Shown here piece after piece: positions 8,761 to 17,939 of a DNA stretch of 64,000 bases. Under the pieces are notes generated by a model. The model did not search any database and had not been told where the DNA came from. It worked only from the letters and a program-made list of their open reading frames with translations. Position 1 is the first letter of the stretch, and every line of letters starts with the position of its first letter. The position numbers and the translations under genes are program-made. The DNA comes from VRUE01 sp963753245 (GTDB lineage: Bacteria > Actinomycetota > Thermoleophilia > Solirubrobacterales > 70-9), in the NCBI GenBank assembly GCA_963753245.1, contig CAVWBK010000006.1, forward strand, positions 62,001 to 126,000, read 5' to 3'.

Positions 8761-10131
8761 TCAGGGCTCCGTCGGCCGCGGGGTGGCATGCGGTGCTCGC
8801 TGCGCGACCCAGTGCCGACCGTTGGCGCGCTCGAGCGCCTCGGCCGCATCGAGGAGCAGCTCATCGGCTCCCCAGGCGGCCTGGAGTTGCAGGCCGATCG
8901 GCATCCCGTCCTCGCTGAGGCCGACCGGCACCGAGATCGCCGGGATCCCGGTCAGGTTTGCGAGCCCGGCGCCGCGCACGTTTGCCTGGTCTGCGCTCAA
9001 CGTCCCCGAGGGCAGCTCGACCAGAGGAGCCTCCAGGGGCGGGGCGACGGCGGGCACGGTGGGCCAGGCGATCACATCAACCTCCTTGAAGAGGGTGCTC
9101 AGTCGGCGGCGCATCAGCGTGCGGATGCGGGCGGCCTTGGCGGCGGCGACGGCAGGCAGCAGCATTCGATACTTGTTGAAGCCGCGGTAGATCGGGCTGA
9201 GGTCGGGGTGCAGGCGGTTGAGCCGCTGCGGTGAGAGGGTCCCGATGCCCTCGGTGTTGGCGACCAGGACCGCCGAGAGGGCCGAGGCGGGAAGGTCATC
9301 GATCGCAACCTCGCGGATCTCACCCCCCGTCTGCTCGCGCAGCGCCTTGATCGCCGCCTCGCAGCCCGCGCGCACCCCAGGTGCGACGTCCTCGGCAACG
9401 GCATCGCGGACAACGCCGATCCGCAGGCCGGCCGCCTCGCCGGCAATCAGATTCTCGCCGCAGAGCACCGAGGCCAACAGGCGCGTATCGGCGGCGTCGG
9501 CGCAGAGCGGCCCGGAGACGATCATCGTGGTCAGGGTCGCCATGTGGTGGCCGTCCATGGTCGAGCGAGCGAAGGTCGGCTTTAGCCCGGTCAAACCGCA
9601 GTAGGCGGCGGGAAAGCGGATCGATCCGATCCCATCGGCGCCGACCGAGCCGGCAACCATGCCGCCGGCGACCGCGGCTGCCGGCCCGCTCGAGGACCCT
9701 CCGGGACAGCGATCAGGGTTCCAGGGATTGTGGGCGGCCCCGTAGACCGATGCATTACCGGTGCTGCTGGCACCGGCCTCGTGCATGTTGCCGACCCCAA
9801 CGATCGTCGCACCCGCATCGCGCAGAGCTCGAAATGGGCCGGATTCACCCGCCTGGACCGGTGTCAACATCTCTGCGGAGCCGAAACGCTGCGCTCTCCA
9901 CGGCAGCGGCCACTCATCCTTGATCACCACCGGAACGCCGTGAAGTGGTCCCGGCGGTGCGGTTTTGAGCATCTCCCGGGAATGCTCGGGGAAGGTCGCG
10001 ACAATCGCGTTCAGCGCCGGGTTGCGCTCCTGGATGCGGTCAAGAGCCGCGCCGAGCAGCTCCTCACCGCTCACCTCGCCGGCGGCAACCGCGGCCGCCT
10101 GCGCGCGGAGGGAGAGGTCGAGGGTGCTCAA
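8761..10131 (-). CDS. Amidase signature family enzyme
   Basis: 456-residue hydrolase of the amidase signature family with the Lys-cisSer-Ser triad visible: K71 (VVIKDEW), Ser in the CPGGSSSGPAAAVAGG loop (about 146-148) and S170 in GIGSIRFPAAYCGLTGLKPT. The substrate is unspecified; GatA-like tRNA amidation is unlikely without gatB/gatC beside it. Starts inside a 4-base ATGA overlap with a short upstream gene and ends 4 bp before the ABC ATPase, so it is cotranscribed with an exporter. Confidence 0.9.
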   Translation of the reverse strand: MSTLDLSLRAQAAAVAAGEVSGEELLGAALDRIQERNPALNAIVATFPEHSREMLKTAPPGPLHGVPVVIKDEWPLPWRAQRFGSAEMLTPVQAGESGPFRALRDAGATIVGVGNMHEAGASSTGNASVYGAAHNPWNPDRCPGGSSSGPAAAVAGGMVAGSVGADGIGSIRFPAAYCGLTGLKPTFARSTMDGHHMATLTTMIVSGPLCADAADTRLLASVLCGENLIAGEAAGLRIGVVRDAVAEDVAPGVRAGCEAAIKALREQTGGEIREVAIDDLPASALSAVLVANTEGIGTLSPQRLNRLHPDLSPIYRGFNKYRMLLPAVAAAKAARIRTLMRRRLSTLFKEVDVIAWPTVPAVAPPLEAPLVELPSGTLSADQANVRGAGLANLTGIPAISVPVGLSEDGMPIGLQLQAAWGADELLLDAAEALERANGRHWVAQRAPHATPRPTEP

Positions 10132-10331
10132 TTTCTCGGTGCCCTGGAGAGGTCGAGATCGGACTCGGGGAGGAGATCGCCGATCTCGAGGTCGAGCAGT
10201 TCGAGGATCTCAGGCCAAAACATCGCGTGCGCGGCTCCGATCACCGCGAGCTCCACCTCGTCGGCCTCGATTCCCAGCGACGCCAGGCTCGCGGCTATGA
10301 AATCGTCTGCGCTCGCCGCCGGGTCGGCCAT
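10128..10331 (-). CDS. Small acidic protein upstream of the amidase
   Basis: 67-residue acidic protein with no Cys and no membrane segment. It has the helical pattern seen in small AtzG-like or amidase-partner proteins (DDFIAASLASLGIEADEVELAVI...), but I do not recognise it securely. The ATG at 10331 is preferred: an upstream in-frame extension exists but is low-complexity Arg/Ser-rich. It overlaps the amidase start by 4 bases (ATGA), suggesting a stoichiometric partner. First gene of the minus-strand run ending at the glycosidase. Confidence 0.6.
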   Translation of the reverse strand: MADPAASADDFIAASLASLGIEADEVELAVIGAAHAMFWPEILELLDLEIGDLLPESDLDLSRAPRN

Positions 10332-10462
10332 CTGGCTGGCAACCCTACAGAGGCGCCGTGGCCGGGATCGTGCAATCCGCCAGGCAGGGTGCAATCCGGC
10401 GCTGGCGAAGGCAGAATCCCTGCCGCAACCCGCGAGCGCGCCCGGGGTTGCAGATTGAGATC

Positions 10463-11227
10463 GTGATTGATCAAGCCAAAAACCGACTGCTCGCAACGCG
10501 TCTTGGGGCCGCGCTGGGACTCTGCGGCCTGCTCCTCGCCTTGCTCGCCGTCAGTTGGCCTGGCAGCGCGGACTCGGCTCCGGTGCGGGTTCTCGTCCTC
10601 GGGCAGACCGCGAGCACTCCGCCGCCCTCCTGTCCGGGCAAGATCGTCAACGGGACTCCGTTGACCCCCTGCCGTGTGGAGGGTCATGTGAGTGGTTTCC
10701 AGGCGATGGCGAGCGGGGTCGAACAGCCCTACGAGGCTCCCTATGACGGCAAGATCGTCGCCTGGTCGATCACCCTCTCGCAACCCTCTCGCAAGGAAAC
10801 CTCCACCACCGCCAACGAGGTCGGCTTCTTCAACGAACTGCTGGGCACTCCCTCCGAGGCCAGGATCGGCATCCTGCGCCCGGTCGAAGGCAGCAAGCCC
10901 CCGCAGTACACACTGGTCCGCCAGAGTCCGCTGGAGATCCTCAACTCCTACTTTGGTGGCCGGGTCGTTTTTGCCCTCGACCATCCACTCTCGATTCTGC
11001 GCGGTCAGGTCGTCGCCCTGACCGTGCCGACCTGGGCACCGATGTTTGCCTACAACGTCTCTGGCGAAAACACCTGGCGCGGCAGCCGCAAGCCCAAACA
11101 TTGTTCGAGCCGTCCCGATATCCAGGGCGGACACCCCCAGCAGGTCGTCGGGAAGACGAAGACCTATGGCTGCTACTACTCCAACGCGCGCCTGCTCTAC
11201 ACGGCGACGCTGGTCAAACAGCCCTAG
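10463..11227 (+). CDS. Secreted or membrane-anchored protein of unknown function
   Basis: 254 residues from the GTG at 10463; the frame is open further upstream to about 10358, but that part is Arg-rich and unlike a real N-terminus. A signal peptide or anchor helix lies at about residues 8-32 (LLATRLGAALGLCGLLLALLA). The remainder is an extracytoplasmic beta-rich domain with several cysteines (CPGKIV...PCRVEG, KHCSSRP, TYGCYYSNARLLY) that could form disulfides. No catalytic motif recognised. Divergent from the amidase operon with about 130 bp between starts. Confidence 0.7.
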   Translation: MIDQAKNRLLATRLGAALGLCGLLLALLAVSWPGSADSAPVRVLVLGQTASTPPPSCPGKIVNGTPLTPCRVEGHVSGFQAMASGVEQPYEAPYDGKIVAWSITLSQPSRKETSTTANEVGFFNELLGTPSEARIGILRPVEGSKPPQYTLVRQSPLEILNSYFGGRVVFALDHPLSILRGQVVALTVPTWAPMFAYNVSGENTWRGSRKPKHCSSRPDIQGGHPQQVVGKTKTYGCYYSNARLLYTATLVKQP

Positions 11228-11260
11228 GCCGCGTCAGCGCAGCGCCGGGAAAGCCGCGAC

Positions 11261-11524
11261 TCAGAGCGCCGACTGGCGCAGTCCGCAGTAGGGGCAATCG
11301 CTGACATCGAGGCCGATCAGCTGGTCGCAGCGACGGCAGGCCCGAAGGTTGTCGGGCCGACGGGTGAGCGCTGAGGCCGACGGAGCTAGCGGCAAGACCA
11401 TCGAGACCGGCTCCATCTCCTCACCGGTCTCGCGGTCGACATAGGTTGTTCCCGGCTCGGCGTGGGCGAGTGCCTCGCGGCCGGAGGCTGGCGCCCGCAT
11501 TCTGAATAGCTGTCGCTGGTTCAT
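11261..11524 (-). CDS. Small zinc-ribbon protein
   Basis: 87 residues ending in a compact zinc ribbon: CRRC at about 63-66 and CPYC at about 78-81. The N-terminal 60 residues include GTTYVDRETGEEMEPV and are otherwise undistinguished. No DNA-binding or enzymatic domain is attached. Convergent with the secreted-protein gene and divergent from the glycosyltransferase, with only 32 bp to that start, so the two likely share a promoter region. Function unknown; a short structural or nucleic-acid-binding role is possible. Confidence 0.65.
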   Translation of the reverse strand: MNQRQLFRMRAPASGREALAHAEPGTTYVDRETGEEMEPVSMVLPLAPSASALTRRPDNLRACRRCDQLIGLDVSDCPYCGLRQSAL

Positions 11525-11556
11525 CGCCGCGAAGACTATTAGCTTGGGCGGCAGCG

Positions 11557-12924
11557 ATGCGCGTCCTCATCTTTCACGGCTACATGCTGCGCGGCACCGG
11601 CAGCAACATCTATAACGCCAGCCTGGCGCCGGCGCTGGCTCGCCTCGGCCATGAGGTCCACCTGCTCTGCCAGGACCGTGAGGTCCGAATCCAGGGTGTC
11701 GAGATCCACAACCCCGATATCGACGGGCTGCTGCCGGTCTACGTCAAGGATCCCTACGAGGGATTTGAGGTGAAAACCTTCCCGCAACTGGACGAGGCCG
11801 AGCTCGACCGCTACATCGCGGCCAATGTCGATGCGGTACGCGCGGTCGCCGAGCGGGCCGGGGGCATCGACCTCGCCCTCGCCAACCACCTGGTGATGGG
11901 CCCGCTCATCCTCGCCCGCGCCCAGGTCGCCCCCTTCGCTGCCAAGGTCCACGGTTCTGCCCTGGAGTACACGGTCAAGCCAAATCCGCGCTTCTTGCCC
12001 CACGCACGCGAGGGCATGCAGGCGGCCGCCGGCGTTCTGGTCGGTTCCCACCACACCGCCGAGTCGCTTTGGGCGACGCTCGCTGATCTACGGGGACTGC
12101 GGGAGAAGACGCGGCTGGGACCGCCCGGCGTCGACCTCGGCGCCTTTCACCCGCGAGGGTCTGAATCGGGCGCTCGGGACGGCCGCTCCGCAGGCCCGCC
12201 CCTGGTCGTCTTCGTCGGCAAGCTGATCGTCTCCAAGGGGGTTGACCTACTGATCGCGGCCTGGCCGCTGGTCAGGGCCCAAAACCCCGATGCCGAGCTC
12301 AGGCTGGCCGGATACGGAGAGTATGAGGGCGGGCTTCGCCGCCTGCTGGGAGCGCTTGACCGCGGTGACATCGAGGACGCGCGAGCGGTGGCGAGTCGGG
12401 GCTGGGCGCTGGAGGGCGGCGCGCAGAAGCCGTTGAGGATCCTCTCGGCCTTTCTCGAGCAACCGCCGCCGGGCTACCTCGAGGCAGCCAGCGGGATGGC
12501 GTCCTCGGTAGAGATGATCGGCCGCCTCGAGCACGACCAGGTCGCCGAGCTGTTGCCCAGCGCCGAGGCGCTGGTGATGCCGAGCACCTTTCCCGAGGCC
12601 TTTGGCATGGTCGCCGTCGAGGCGGCGGCCTGCGGTGCCCTGCCGGTCTCCGCCGATCACTCGGGGATGCGCGAGGTCTCGCGCCAGCTCGCCGACTCGC
12701 TTCCCGCCGAGGTCGCTCCGCTGAGCTCCTTCGCGGTCGAGGAGGGCGCTGTGGAGGCGATCGCCGAGCGGCTGAACCTCTGGCTGGCCCTGCCGGAGGC
12801 CGCTCGGGCAGAGGCCCGCGGGGCCCTCACCGCCACAGTCGGGCGGCTTTGGAGCTGGGAGGGCGTGGCCCGCGGCGTGCTCGCGGCCGCGCGGGGCGAG
12901 CTTGACCGTCTGCCGCTTGCATAG
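11557..12924 (+). CDS. GT4-family glycosyltransferase (GT-B fold)
   Basis: 455 residues. The N-terminal Rossmann domain begins RVLIFHGYMLRGTGSNIYN with the glycine loop for the acceptor side. The C-terminal donor domain has VVFVGKLIVSKGVDLLIAAWP and the retaining GT4 signature PSTFPEAFGMVAVEAAACG, with the E-x7-E pair contacting the sugar nucleotide. An insertion of about 55 residues between the GT-B strands (GALDRGDIEDARAV...GYLEAASG) is unusual. Likely builds a cell-envelope glycan or glycolipid. Ends 38 bp before coxB, but functional linkage to the oxidase is not implied. Confidence 0.88.
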   Translation: MRVLIFHGYMLRGTGSNIYNASLAPALARLGHEVHLLCQDREVRIQGVEIHNPDIDGLLPVYVKDPYEGFEVKTFPQLDEAELDRYIAANVDAVRAVAERAGGIDLALANHLVMGPLILARAQVAPFAAKVHGSALEYTVKPNPRFLPHAREGMQAAAGVLVGSHHTAESLWATLADLRGLREKTRLGPPGVDLGAFHPRGSESGARDGRSAGPPLVVFVGKLIVSKGVDLLIAAWPLVRAQNPDAELRLAGYGEYEGGLRRLLGALDRGDIEDARAVASRGWALEGGAQKPLRILSAFLEQPPPGYLEAASGMASSVEMIGRLEHDQVAELLPSAEALVMPSTFPEAFGMVAVEAAACGALPVSADHSGMREVSRQLADSLPAEVAPLSSFAVEEGAVEAIAERLNLWLALPEAARAEARGALTATVGRLWSWEGVARGVLAAARGELDRLPLA

Positions 12925-12962
12925 AATGCGCGGCCGATGAGCCCGGGGCTCATATTCGACCG

Positions 12963-13757
12963 ATGATTGGACGCCTCCCGATAGCGAAGATGATGGCCGC
13001 GACCGTCGCGATGGCGGCGGCCATCTCGGCGGTTATGGTCTCGATCAACTGGGATGGCGAAGAGGCCTCCACCGCGGCTCCCAAGATTGACGGCCTGCTC
13101 AATGTGCTGATCGTCCTCTCCTCCTTGGTCTTCTCGCTTGTCGTGGTGATGCTCTTCTACGCGCTCTATAAATTCAGAGCCAAACCGGGCGATGAATCCG
13201 ACGGCGAGCCGATCCATGGCAACACGCAGCTCGAGATCGCCTGGACCCTGATCCCGACGATCATCGTCCTCTTCTGCGCCGGCTACAGCTGGGTGGTCCT
13301 CAACGAAATCGAAGCGAAGGCCGCCGACTCAATGCGGGTCGATGTCTTCTCCCAGCAGTACGCCTGGAGCTTTGGCTACCCGGGTTTTAACAACGTCTAC
13401 TCTGAGGGCGACCTGCACGTGCCGCTCAACCGTCAGATCGAATTCAAAATGCACTCGCTGGACGTCATTCACTCCTTCTGGGTGCCGCAGTGGCGGATCA
13501 AGAAAGACAACGTCCCGGGGATCACGACGACGGCCGTGGTCACCCCCGACAAGCTCGGCACCTATCAGCTGATCTGCACCGAGCTCTGTGGATTCGGGCA
13601 CGCGACGATGCGTGCCAAGGTCGTCGTCGAACGGCCCCACGAATTCCGCAAATGGGTCGCCGGACTGAAGAAAAAAGTCCCCCAGGCTGAGCTCAACTCG
13701 ATCACTGAGGACTCCGCAGAACCCAGCCCCGAACCGCTCGGGGCGGGAGGGGCATAA
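12963..13757 (+). CDS. coxB: Cytochrome c oxidase subunit II
   Basis: 264 residues with a short N-terminal hydrophobic segment, two transmembrane helices (about 43-68 and 93-113) and an extracytoplasmic cupredoxin domain. The full CuA ligand set is present: H170, C205, E207, C209, H213 and M216 (CTELCGFGHATM). Aromatic QQYAWSFGYP is the electron-entry patch. There is no fused cytochrome c domain, so an external or lipoprotein cytochrome c such as the one at 19 kb may donate electrons. First gene of the plus-strand oxidase run. Confidence 0.96.
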   Translation: MIGRLPIAKMMAATVAMAAAISAVMVSINWDGEEASTAAPKIDGLLNVLIVLSSLVFSLVVVMLFYALYKFRAKPGDESDGEPIHGNTQLEIAWTLIPTIIVLFCAGYSWVVLNEIEAKAADSMRVDVFSQQYAWSFGYPGFNNVYSEGDLHVPLNRQIEFKMHSLDVIHSFWVPQWRIKKDNVPGITTTAVVTPDKLGTYQLICTELCGFGHATMRAKVVVERPHEFRKWVAGLKKKVPQAELNSITEDSAEPSPEPLGAGGA

Positions 13758-13770
13758 TGGTGGCGCTCTG

Positions 13771-15675
13771 ATGGTGGCGGCAATCAAGCGACCCGGCTGG
13801 ATCCGCGGCGCGCTCGGCGCGCTCTTGGCCGCTGCATTCGGCGTCGCGCTGGTCGTCGTCCTGCGCAAGTCCTATGGCCTGCCCGCTTTCCAATCCAAAC
13901 AGACCGGCTATCCGCAGGTGGTCGTGCCGCTGATCACCGCCCCGTTGGGCTTCCTGGCCGGCTTCGGTTGCTTTGACTACTGGCTGCGTTGGGCGGTCGG
14001 GATGCCGACGATCCCCGACGACCACTCCCAGCACGGCGCCAAGAGCTGGAAGGACTACTTCCACTTCAACACCGATCACAAGGTGATCGGCATTCAGTAC
14101 ATCTGCACCACCTTCTTCTTCTTCTTCGTGGGCGGCCTGATGGCGATGCTGATTCGCGCCGAGCTGGCTCAGCCCGGCACCCAGATCGTCGACGCCGGTA
14201 CCTACAACAGCCTTTTCTCAACCCACGCGGTGCTGATGATCTTCGTCTTCGTGATTCCGGTCTTCGCCGGGATCGCCAACTACGTCTTGCCGCTGATGAT
14301 CGGCGCCCCCGACATGGCCTTCCCGCGGCTCAACGCGCTCAGCTTCTGGATGCTGCCGCTCGCCGGGCTGCTCTTCATCGGCAGCTTCCTGGCGCCGGGG
14401 GGCGCCTTTGACGCCGGCTGGACTGGCTACGCGCCGCTCTCGACCGGGGCGCCGCTCGGCCAGTCGTTTTTCAACCTCGGTGTGCAGTTCGCCGGTGCCT
14501 CCTCGATCGCCACCGCCCTCAACTTCTTGGTCACGATCATCACCATGCGGGCGCCGGGGATGACCTTCTGGCGCATGCCTCTGTTGGTCTGGGCCAACCT
14601 CTCGACCTCGTTGCTGGTCGTCGCCGCGACCCCGTTCATCGCCGGTGCCCAGTTCATGGTCCTCTTCGATCGCGCCCTCGGTACCAATTTCTTCCAGTTC
14701 GCCGGCGGCGGCGACGTGATCAGCTACCAGCACATATTCTGGTTCTACTCCCACCCGGCTGTCTACATCATGATGCTGCCCGGATTCGGGATCATCTCCG
14801 AGGTCATCTCGACACACGCCCGTAAACCGATCTTCGGCTACCGCTTGATGGCGTTGGCGCTGATCGGGATCGTCGTGCTCAGCTACTCGGTCTGGGCCCA
14901 CCACATGTTCGTCGCCGGGATGTTCAGCTGGCTGCGGGTGCCGATGATGATCACCACGCTTCTGATCGCGGTGCCGACTGGGATCAAGATCTTCTCCTGG
15001 TTAGGCACGCTCTACTTCGGCAAGATCCACACCAAATCGACGGCGATGCTCTTCGCCCTGGCCTTCATCGTCACCTTCACGATCGGCGGTATCAGTGGAG
15101 TGATGCTCGGCATGGTGCCGATCGACATCCACGTCTCCGATACCTACTTCATCGTCGCCCACATCCATTTCGTCCTCTTCGGCGGCTCGGTCTTCACGAT
15201 TTTCGCCGGCATCTATCACTGGTTCCCGAAGATCACCGGTCGGATGTATGACGAGAAACTCGGCCGCATCCATTTTTGGGGAACGCTGATCGGAACCTGG
15301 GGCACCTTCATCCCGATGCACTGGATCGGGATGGACGGGATGCCGCGCCGAGTTGCTGACTATGCGACCCAGTTCGGGAACTGGAACCTGGTGATCAGCT
15401 GTTTCGCCTTCATGCTCGGCGCGATCCAGCTTGTCTTCCTCTACAACATGATCGTCAGCTGGCGCTTCGGACCGCGCGCGGTCGCCAACCCATGGCGCGC
15501 CAACTCGATCGAGTGGCAGGTCTCCTCGCCGCCGCCGATCTTCAATTTCGACGAGATCCCGCGCGTCGTCGGCGGACCCTATGAGTACGGGGTGCCCGGT
15601 GCTCGCCATGCGATCATGGCCGGCGAAGGCGCCGAGGTCAAAGCGCCCGAGCCCGCCGTGGCGGGCACATCATGA
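13771..15675 (+). CDS. coxA: Cytochrome c oxidase subunit I (aa3-type)
   Basis: 634 residues, a canonical heme-copper oxidase catalytic subunit. Low-spin heme ligands H152 (STHAVLMIF) and H466; heme a3 ligand H464 (VAHIHFVL); CuB ligands H328, H377 and H378; the cross-linked tyrosine Y332 in SHPAVY. This is the functional comparator for the degenerate homologue at 21.6-23.2 kb. N-terminal extension of about 100 residues with two extra hydrophobic segments. It starts 13 bp after coxB and overlaps the next gene by 4 bases. Confidence 0.97.
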   Translation: MVAAIKRPGWIRGALGALLAAAFGVALVVVLRKSYGLPAFQSKQTGYPQVVVPLITAPLGFLAGFGCFDYWLRWAVGMPTIPDDHSQHGAKSWKDYFHFNTDHKVIGIQYICTTFFFFFVGGLMAMLIRAELAQPGTQIVDAGTYNSLFSTHAVLMIFVFVIPVFAGIANYVLPLMIGAPDMAFPRLNALSFWMLPLAGLLFIGSFLAPGGAFDAGWTGYAPLSTGAPLGQSFFNLGVQFAGASSIATALNFLVTIITMRAPGMTFWRMPLLVWANLSTSLLVVAATPFIAGAQFMVLFDRALGTNFFQFAGGGDVISYQHIFWFYSHPAVYIMMLPGFGIISEVISTHARKPIFGYRLMALALIGIVVLSYSVWAHHMFVAGMFSWLRVPMMITTLLIAVPTGIKIFSWLGTLYFGKIHTKSTAMLFALAFIVTFTIGGISGVMLGMVPIDIHVSDTYFIVAHIHFVLFGGSVFTIFAGIYHWFPKITGRMYDEKLGRIHFWGTLIGTWGTFIPMHWIGMDGMPRRVADYATQFGNWNLVISCFAFMLGAIQLVFLYNMIVSWRFGPRAVANPWRANSIEWQVSSPPPIFNFDEIPRVVGGPYEYGVPGARHAIMAGEGAEVKAPEPAVAGTS

Positions 15676-16547
15676 GCGCCGCGCCGGCCGGCCGGCCGCT
15701 GCTTGTCTTCCTCAACGAGGTCGCCGGGGGCCGCAAACTGCTGGCGGCAATTCGTGAGCGTGCCGGGCGCAGCTCTACGATCGCCGTGGTCGCCCCCCAG
15801 AACCAGCCTGCGGTTGGCCAGCTGATCGACGCCGGCGAGCTCCGCGACGCAGCCCGGGCTCGGGTCGAGGTGACGATGGCGATTCTCGCCGAGTACGGAA
15901 TCGAATCGGTCGGCGAGGTGATGGACCCCGATCCGGCCCTCGCGCTCGATGACGCGGTCCGCGCTCACGAGCCCGCCGAGCTGCTGCTCTCCTGCCTGGC
16001 GCAGACCCGCTTTGGCTTTACCCGCAAGGACCTCGTCGCCTGGGCGGAAGCTCGCTTTGAGCCTGAGGTCGCCGTCACCCATATCCCGGTGCGGATCGCC
16101 GATGATTCGGTCAGTCTCGAGGTCAGCCACACCCTGGTCGTCGCGACCCAGACGGTCGCCGCGCCGGACCTGGTCAACCGCCTCAAAGAGCGTGCCGCTG
16201 GACATCCGCACCGCTTCACGATCATCTGCCCGCGCAACGAGGAGGTTGCCGAGGCCGAGATCGTCGCCGACCTGGCCTCGACCCTAGCCGAGCTCTACCG
16301 CGGCGACTTCGATGCAACCGGCCAGCCGATGAGCCCCGACCCGCTGCACGCCGTGCAGAATGCGATCGAGCACTACCGGATCGACGATGTCCTGATCTCG
16401 ACCTTCGCCGGGGAGAGCTCTCGCTGGCTCGAGGAGGACCTGATCGGCAAGGTCCGCGAGATCACCGACAAGCCGGTCGAGCACCTCGAGGTCGGCCGGC
16501 CGGCGGCCGCGGTCGCTGCCGCGGTGGCCGAGGGAGGTGGGGACTGA
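15672..16547 (+). CDS. Tandem universal-stress-protein-like protein inside the oxidase operon
   Basis: 291 cytoplasmic residues forming two alpha/beta USP-like halves. The first begins LLVFLNEVAGGRKLL with VVAPQNQP; the second begins LVVATQTVAAPDLVNRL with FTIICPRNE. Each half ends in a long helix and a strand carrying a residue pattern such as DDVLISTFAGESSRWLEEDL. The classic ATP-binding G-x2-G-x9-G is not obvious. It overlaps coxA by ATGA and coxC by one base, so it is made in fixed proportion with the oxidase. Role unknown; assembly or stress regulation is a guess. Confidence 0.75.
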   Translation: MSAAPAGRPLLVFLNEVAGGRKLLAAIRERAGRSSTIAVVAPQNQPAVGQLIDAGELRDAARARVEVTMAILAEYGIESVGEVMDPDPALALDDAVRAHEPAELLLSCLAQTRFGFTRKDLVAWAEARFEPEVAVTHIPVRIADDSVSLEVSHTLVVATQTVAAPDLVNRLKERAAGHPHRFTIICPRNEEVAEAEIVADLASTLAELYRGDFDATGQPMSPDPLHAVQNAIEHYRIDDVLISTFAGESSRWLEEDLIGKVREITDKPVEHLEVGRPAAAVAAAVAEGGGD

Positions 16548-17170
16548 TGGAGAGTGCCACGATCGCTCTTGAGCATTCTCCCGATGAGCACCACGGGCCG
16601 CCCGAGGCAAACCGCAGTTCGCGGATCGACCGCCAGACGCTCGGGATCCTGCTCTTCATCGTCTCCGAGGTGATGCTCTTCGGTGCCTTCTTTGCCTCCT
16701 ACTTCTTCCTGCGTGTCGTCGTCAACCCGCCCATTTGGCCACCGCATCCCTACGTGCTGCCGGTCTACGTGGCGCTGGTCAATACCTGCATCCTGGTCTC
16801 CTCCTCATTCACGATTCACTTCGCCCTGGAGTCGATCCGGCGGGGTAACAAGCGCGGCCTCAAATTGGGTCTGGCGCTGACCTGGATGCTCGGCGCGACC
16901 TTCCTCTTCATCCAGCTCAATGAGTACTCGCATCTGGGCTTCAGCGCCAGGGACCTCTCCTTCGGCTCGATTTTTTACTGCCTGACCGGGCTGCACGGCG
17001 CCCACGTCTTCATCGGCCTGATGCTGCTCAGCTTCGCCACGATCCGTGCATTCCGTGGGCATTTCGGTCCCGAGGAGAAGGATCATCTGGGCGTCGAGGT
17101 ACCGGGCATCTACTGGCATTTCGTCGACGCCATGTGGATCGTCGTTTTCCTCACCGTCTACGTTCTCTAG
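16547..17170 (+). CDS. ctaE: Cytochrome c oxidase subunit III
   Basis: 207 residues with five predicted transmembrane helices, the short bacterial form of subunit III. Visible family segments: LGILLFIVSEVMLFGAFFAS, GLTLTWMLGATFLFIQLNEY-like region, GSIFYCLTGLHGAHVFIGL and VPGIYWHFVDAMWIVVFLT. The conserved helix glutamates and the lipid-pocket histidines are present. It stabilises the catalytic core and proton uptake. Starts within the stop codon of the USP-like gene. Confidence 0.95.
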   Translation: MESATIALEHSPDEHHGPPEANRSSRIDRQTLGILLFIVSEVMLFGAFFASYFFLRVVVNPPIWPPHPYVLPVYVALVNTCILVSSSFTIHFALESIRRGNKRGLKLGLALTWMLGATFLFIQLNEYSHLGFSARDLSFGSIFYCLTGLHGAHVFIGLMLLSFATIRAFRGHFGPEEKDHLGVEVPGIYWHFVDAMWIVVFLTVYVL

Positions 17171-17210
17171 GCCAGTTGACTTCCCGCATTTGCGGGTAAA
17201 CACTGTTGCT

Positions 17211-17864
17211 ATGCACAACCCGGTCCGATCTGAGGCTGATGCCTTCCGCTGGCTGCTGGTGATCCTCTGCGGGGGCATCTCGGTCGGACTGCTGACGGCG
17301 CTGACCCGACCGGCGATCGGCGTCGCCTGGGGAGCGCTGCTGATCGGCTTTGGCGCCGGGGTCGCCTACCGTTCCTCGCGTGGCTCGCTGCGCGGAAGCG
17401 TCCGCGTCACGCATGGGGGGGACGGTCGCTACCGGCTCCTGGTCGTGGCCAACGAGACCGTCGGCGGCGATGCCCTGCGCGCAGAGATCCGCAATCGCTG
17501 CCGCGGGCGCAAGACTGAGATCCTCGTCCTCACCCCGGCGCTCGCCGCCTCCCGTAGCGCACACTGGGCCTCCGATATCGATGAAGCGATCGAGCTCGCA
17601 AGGCAGCGTATGGAGCTCTCGTTGATCGAGATCGATCGCCTCGGGCTGAGGGCAAAGGGAGAGGTCGGGGACTCTGACCCAAATGTCGCGATCGAGGATG
17701 CGCTGCGGGTCTTTCCGGCTGATGAGATTCTGATCTCCACCCATCCCGCCGAGCGCTCCCGCTGGCTGGAGGGGGGGGTTGTGGACCGAGCGCAAGCCGA
17801 GGTCGAGCTGCCGGTCACCCACGTGGTCGTCGACCTAGCGGCCGAGGGTATGACCAGCGCCTGA
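17211..17864 (+). CDS. Membrane-anchored USP-like protein at the end of the oxidase operon
   Basis: 217 residues. Two N-terminal hydrophobic helices (about 14-50) are followed by a cytoplasmic USP-like alpha/beta domain starting YRLLVVANETVGGDALRAEI. Its C-terminal half contains ADEILISTHPAERSRWLEGG, clearly related to the ISTFAGESSRWLEEDL segment of the two-domain protein three genes upstream, so the two are paralogues. The ATG at 17211 was chosen because upstream codons overlap coxC in another frame. A 5-bp GC hairpin (17182-17195) sits in the 40-bp gap after coxC. Confidence 0.72.
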   Translation: MHNPVRSEADAFRWLLVILCGGISVGLLTALTRPAIGVAWGALLIGFGAGVAYRSSRGSLRGSVRVTHGGDGRYRLLVVANETVGGDALRAEIRNRCRGRKTEILVLTPALAASRSAHWASDIDEAIELARQRMELSLIEIDRLGLRAKGEVGDSDPNVAIEDALRVFPADEILISTHPAERSRWLEGGVVDRAQAEVELPVTHVVVDLAAEGMTSA

Positions 17865-17939
17865 GGCGCCTTGCCCAGGGCAAGAGGGCGGCGAGCCAGG
17901 GGCCGATGCCCGACCAGAGACCCGCCCTGCCGGGGCCGC

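Noticed and set aside
14218..14904. Long minus-strand frame inside coxA
   Set aside because: Typical shadow frame of GC3-biased coding; charged low-complexity product with no domain.
17182..17195. CCCGC-ATTT-GCGGG hairpin after coxC as a terminator
   Set aside because: Only a 5-bp stem with no T-run, and the following USP-like gene appears to continue the operon; left as a note only.
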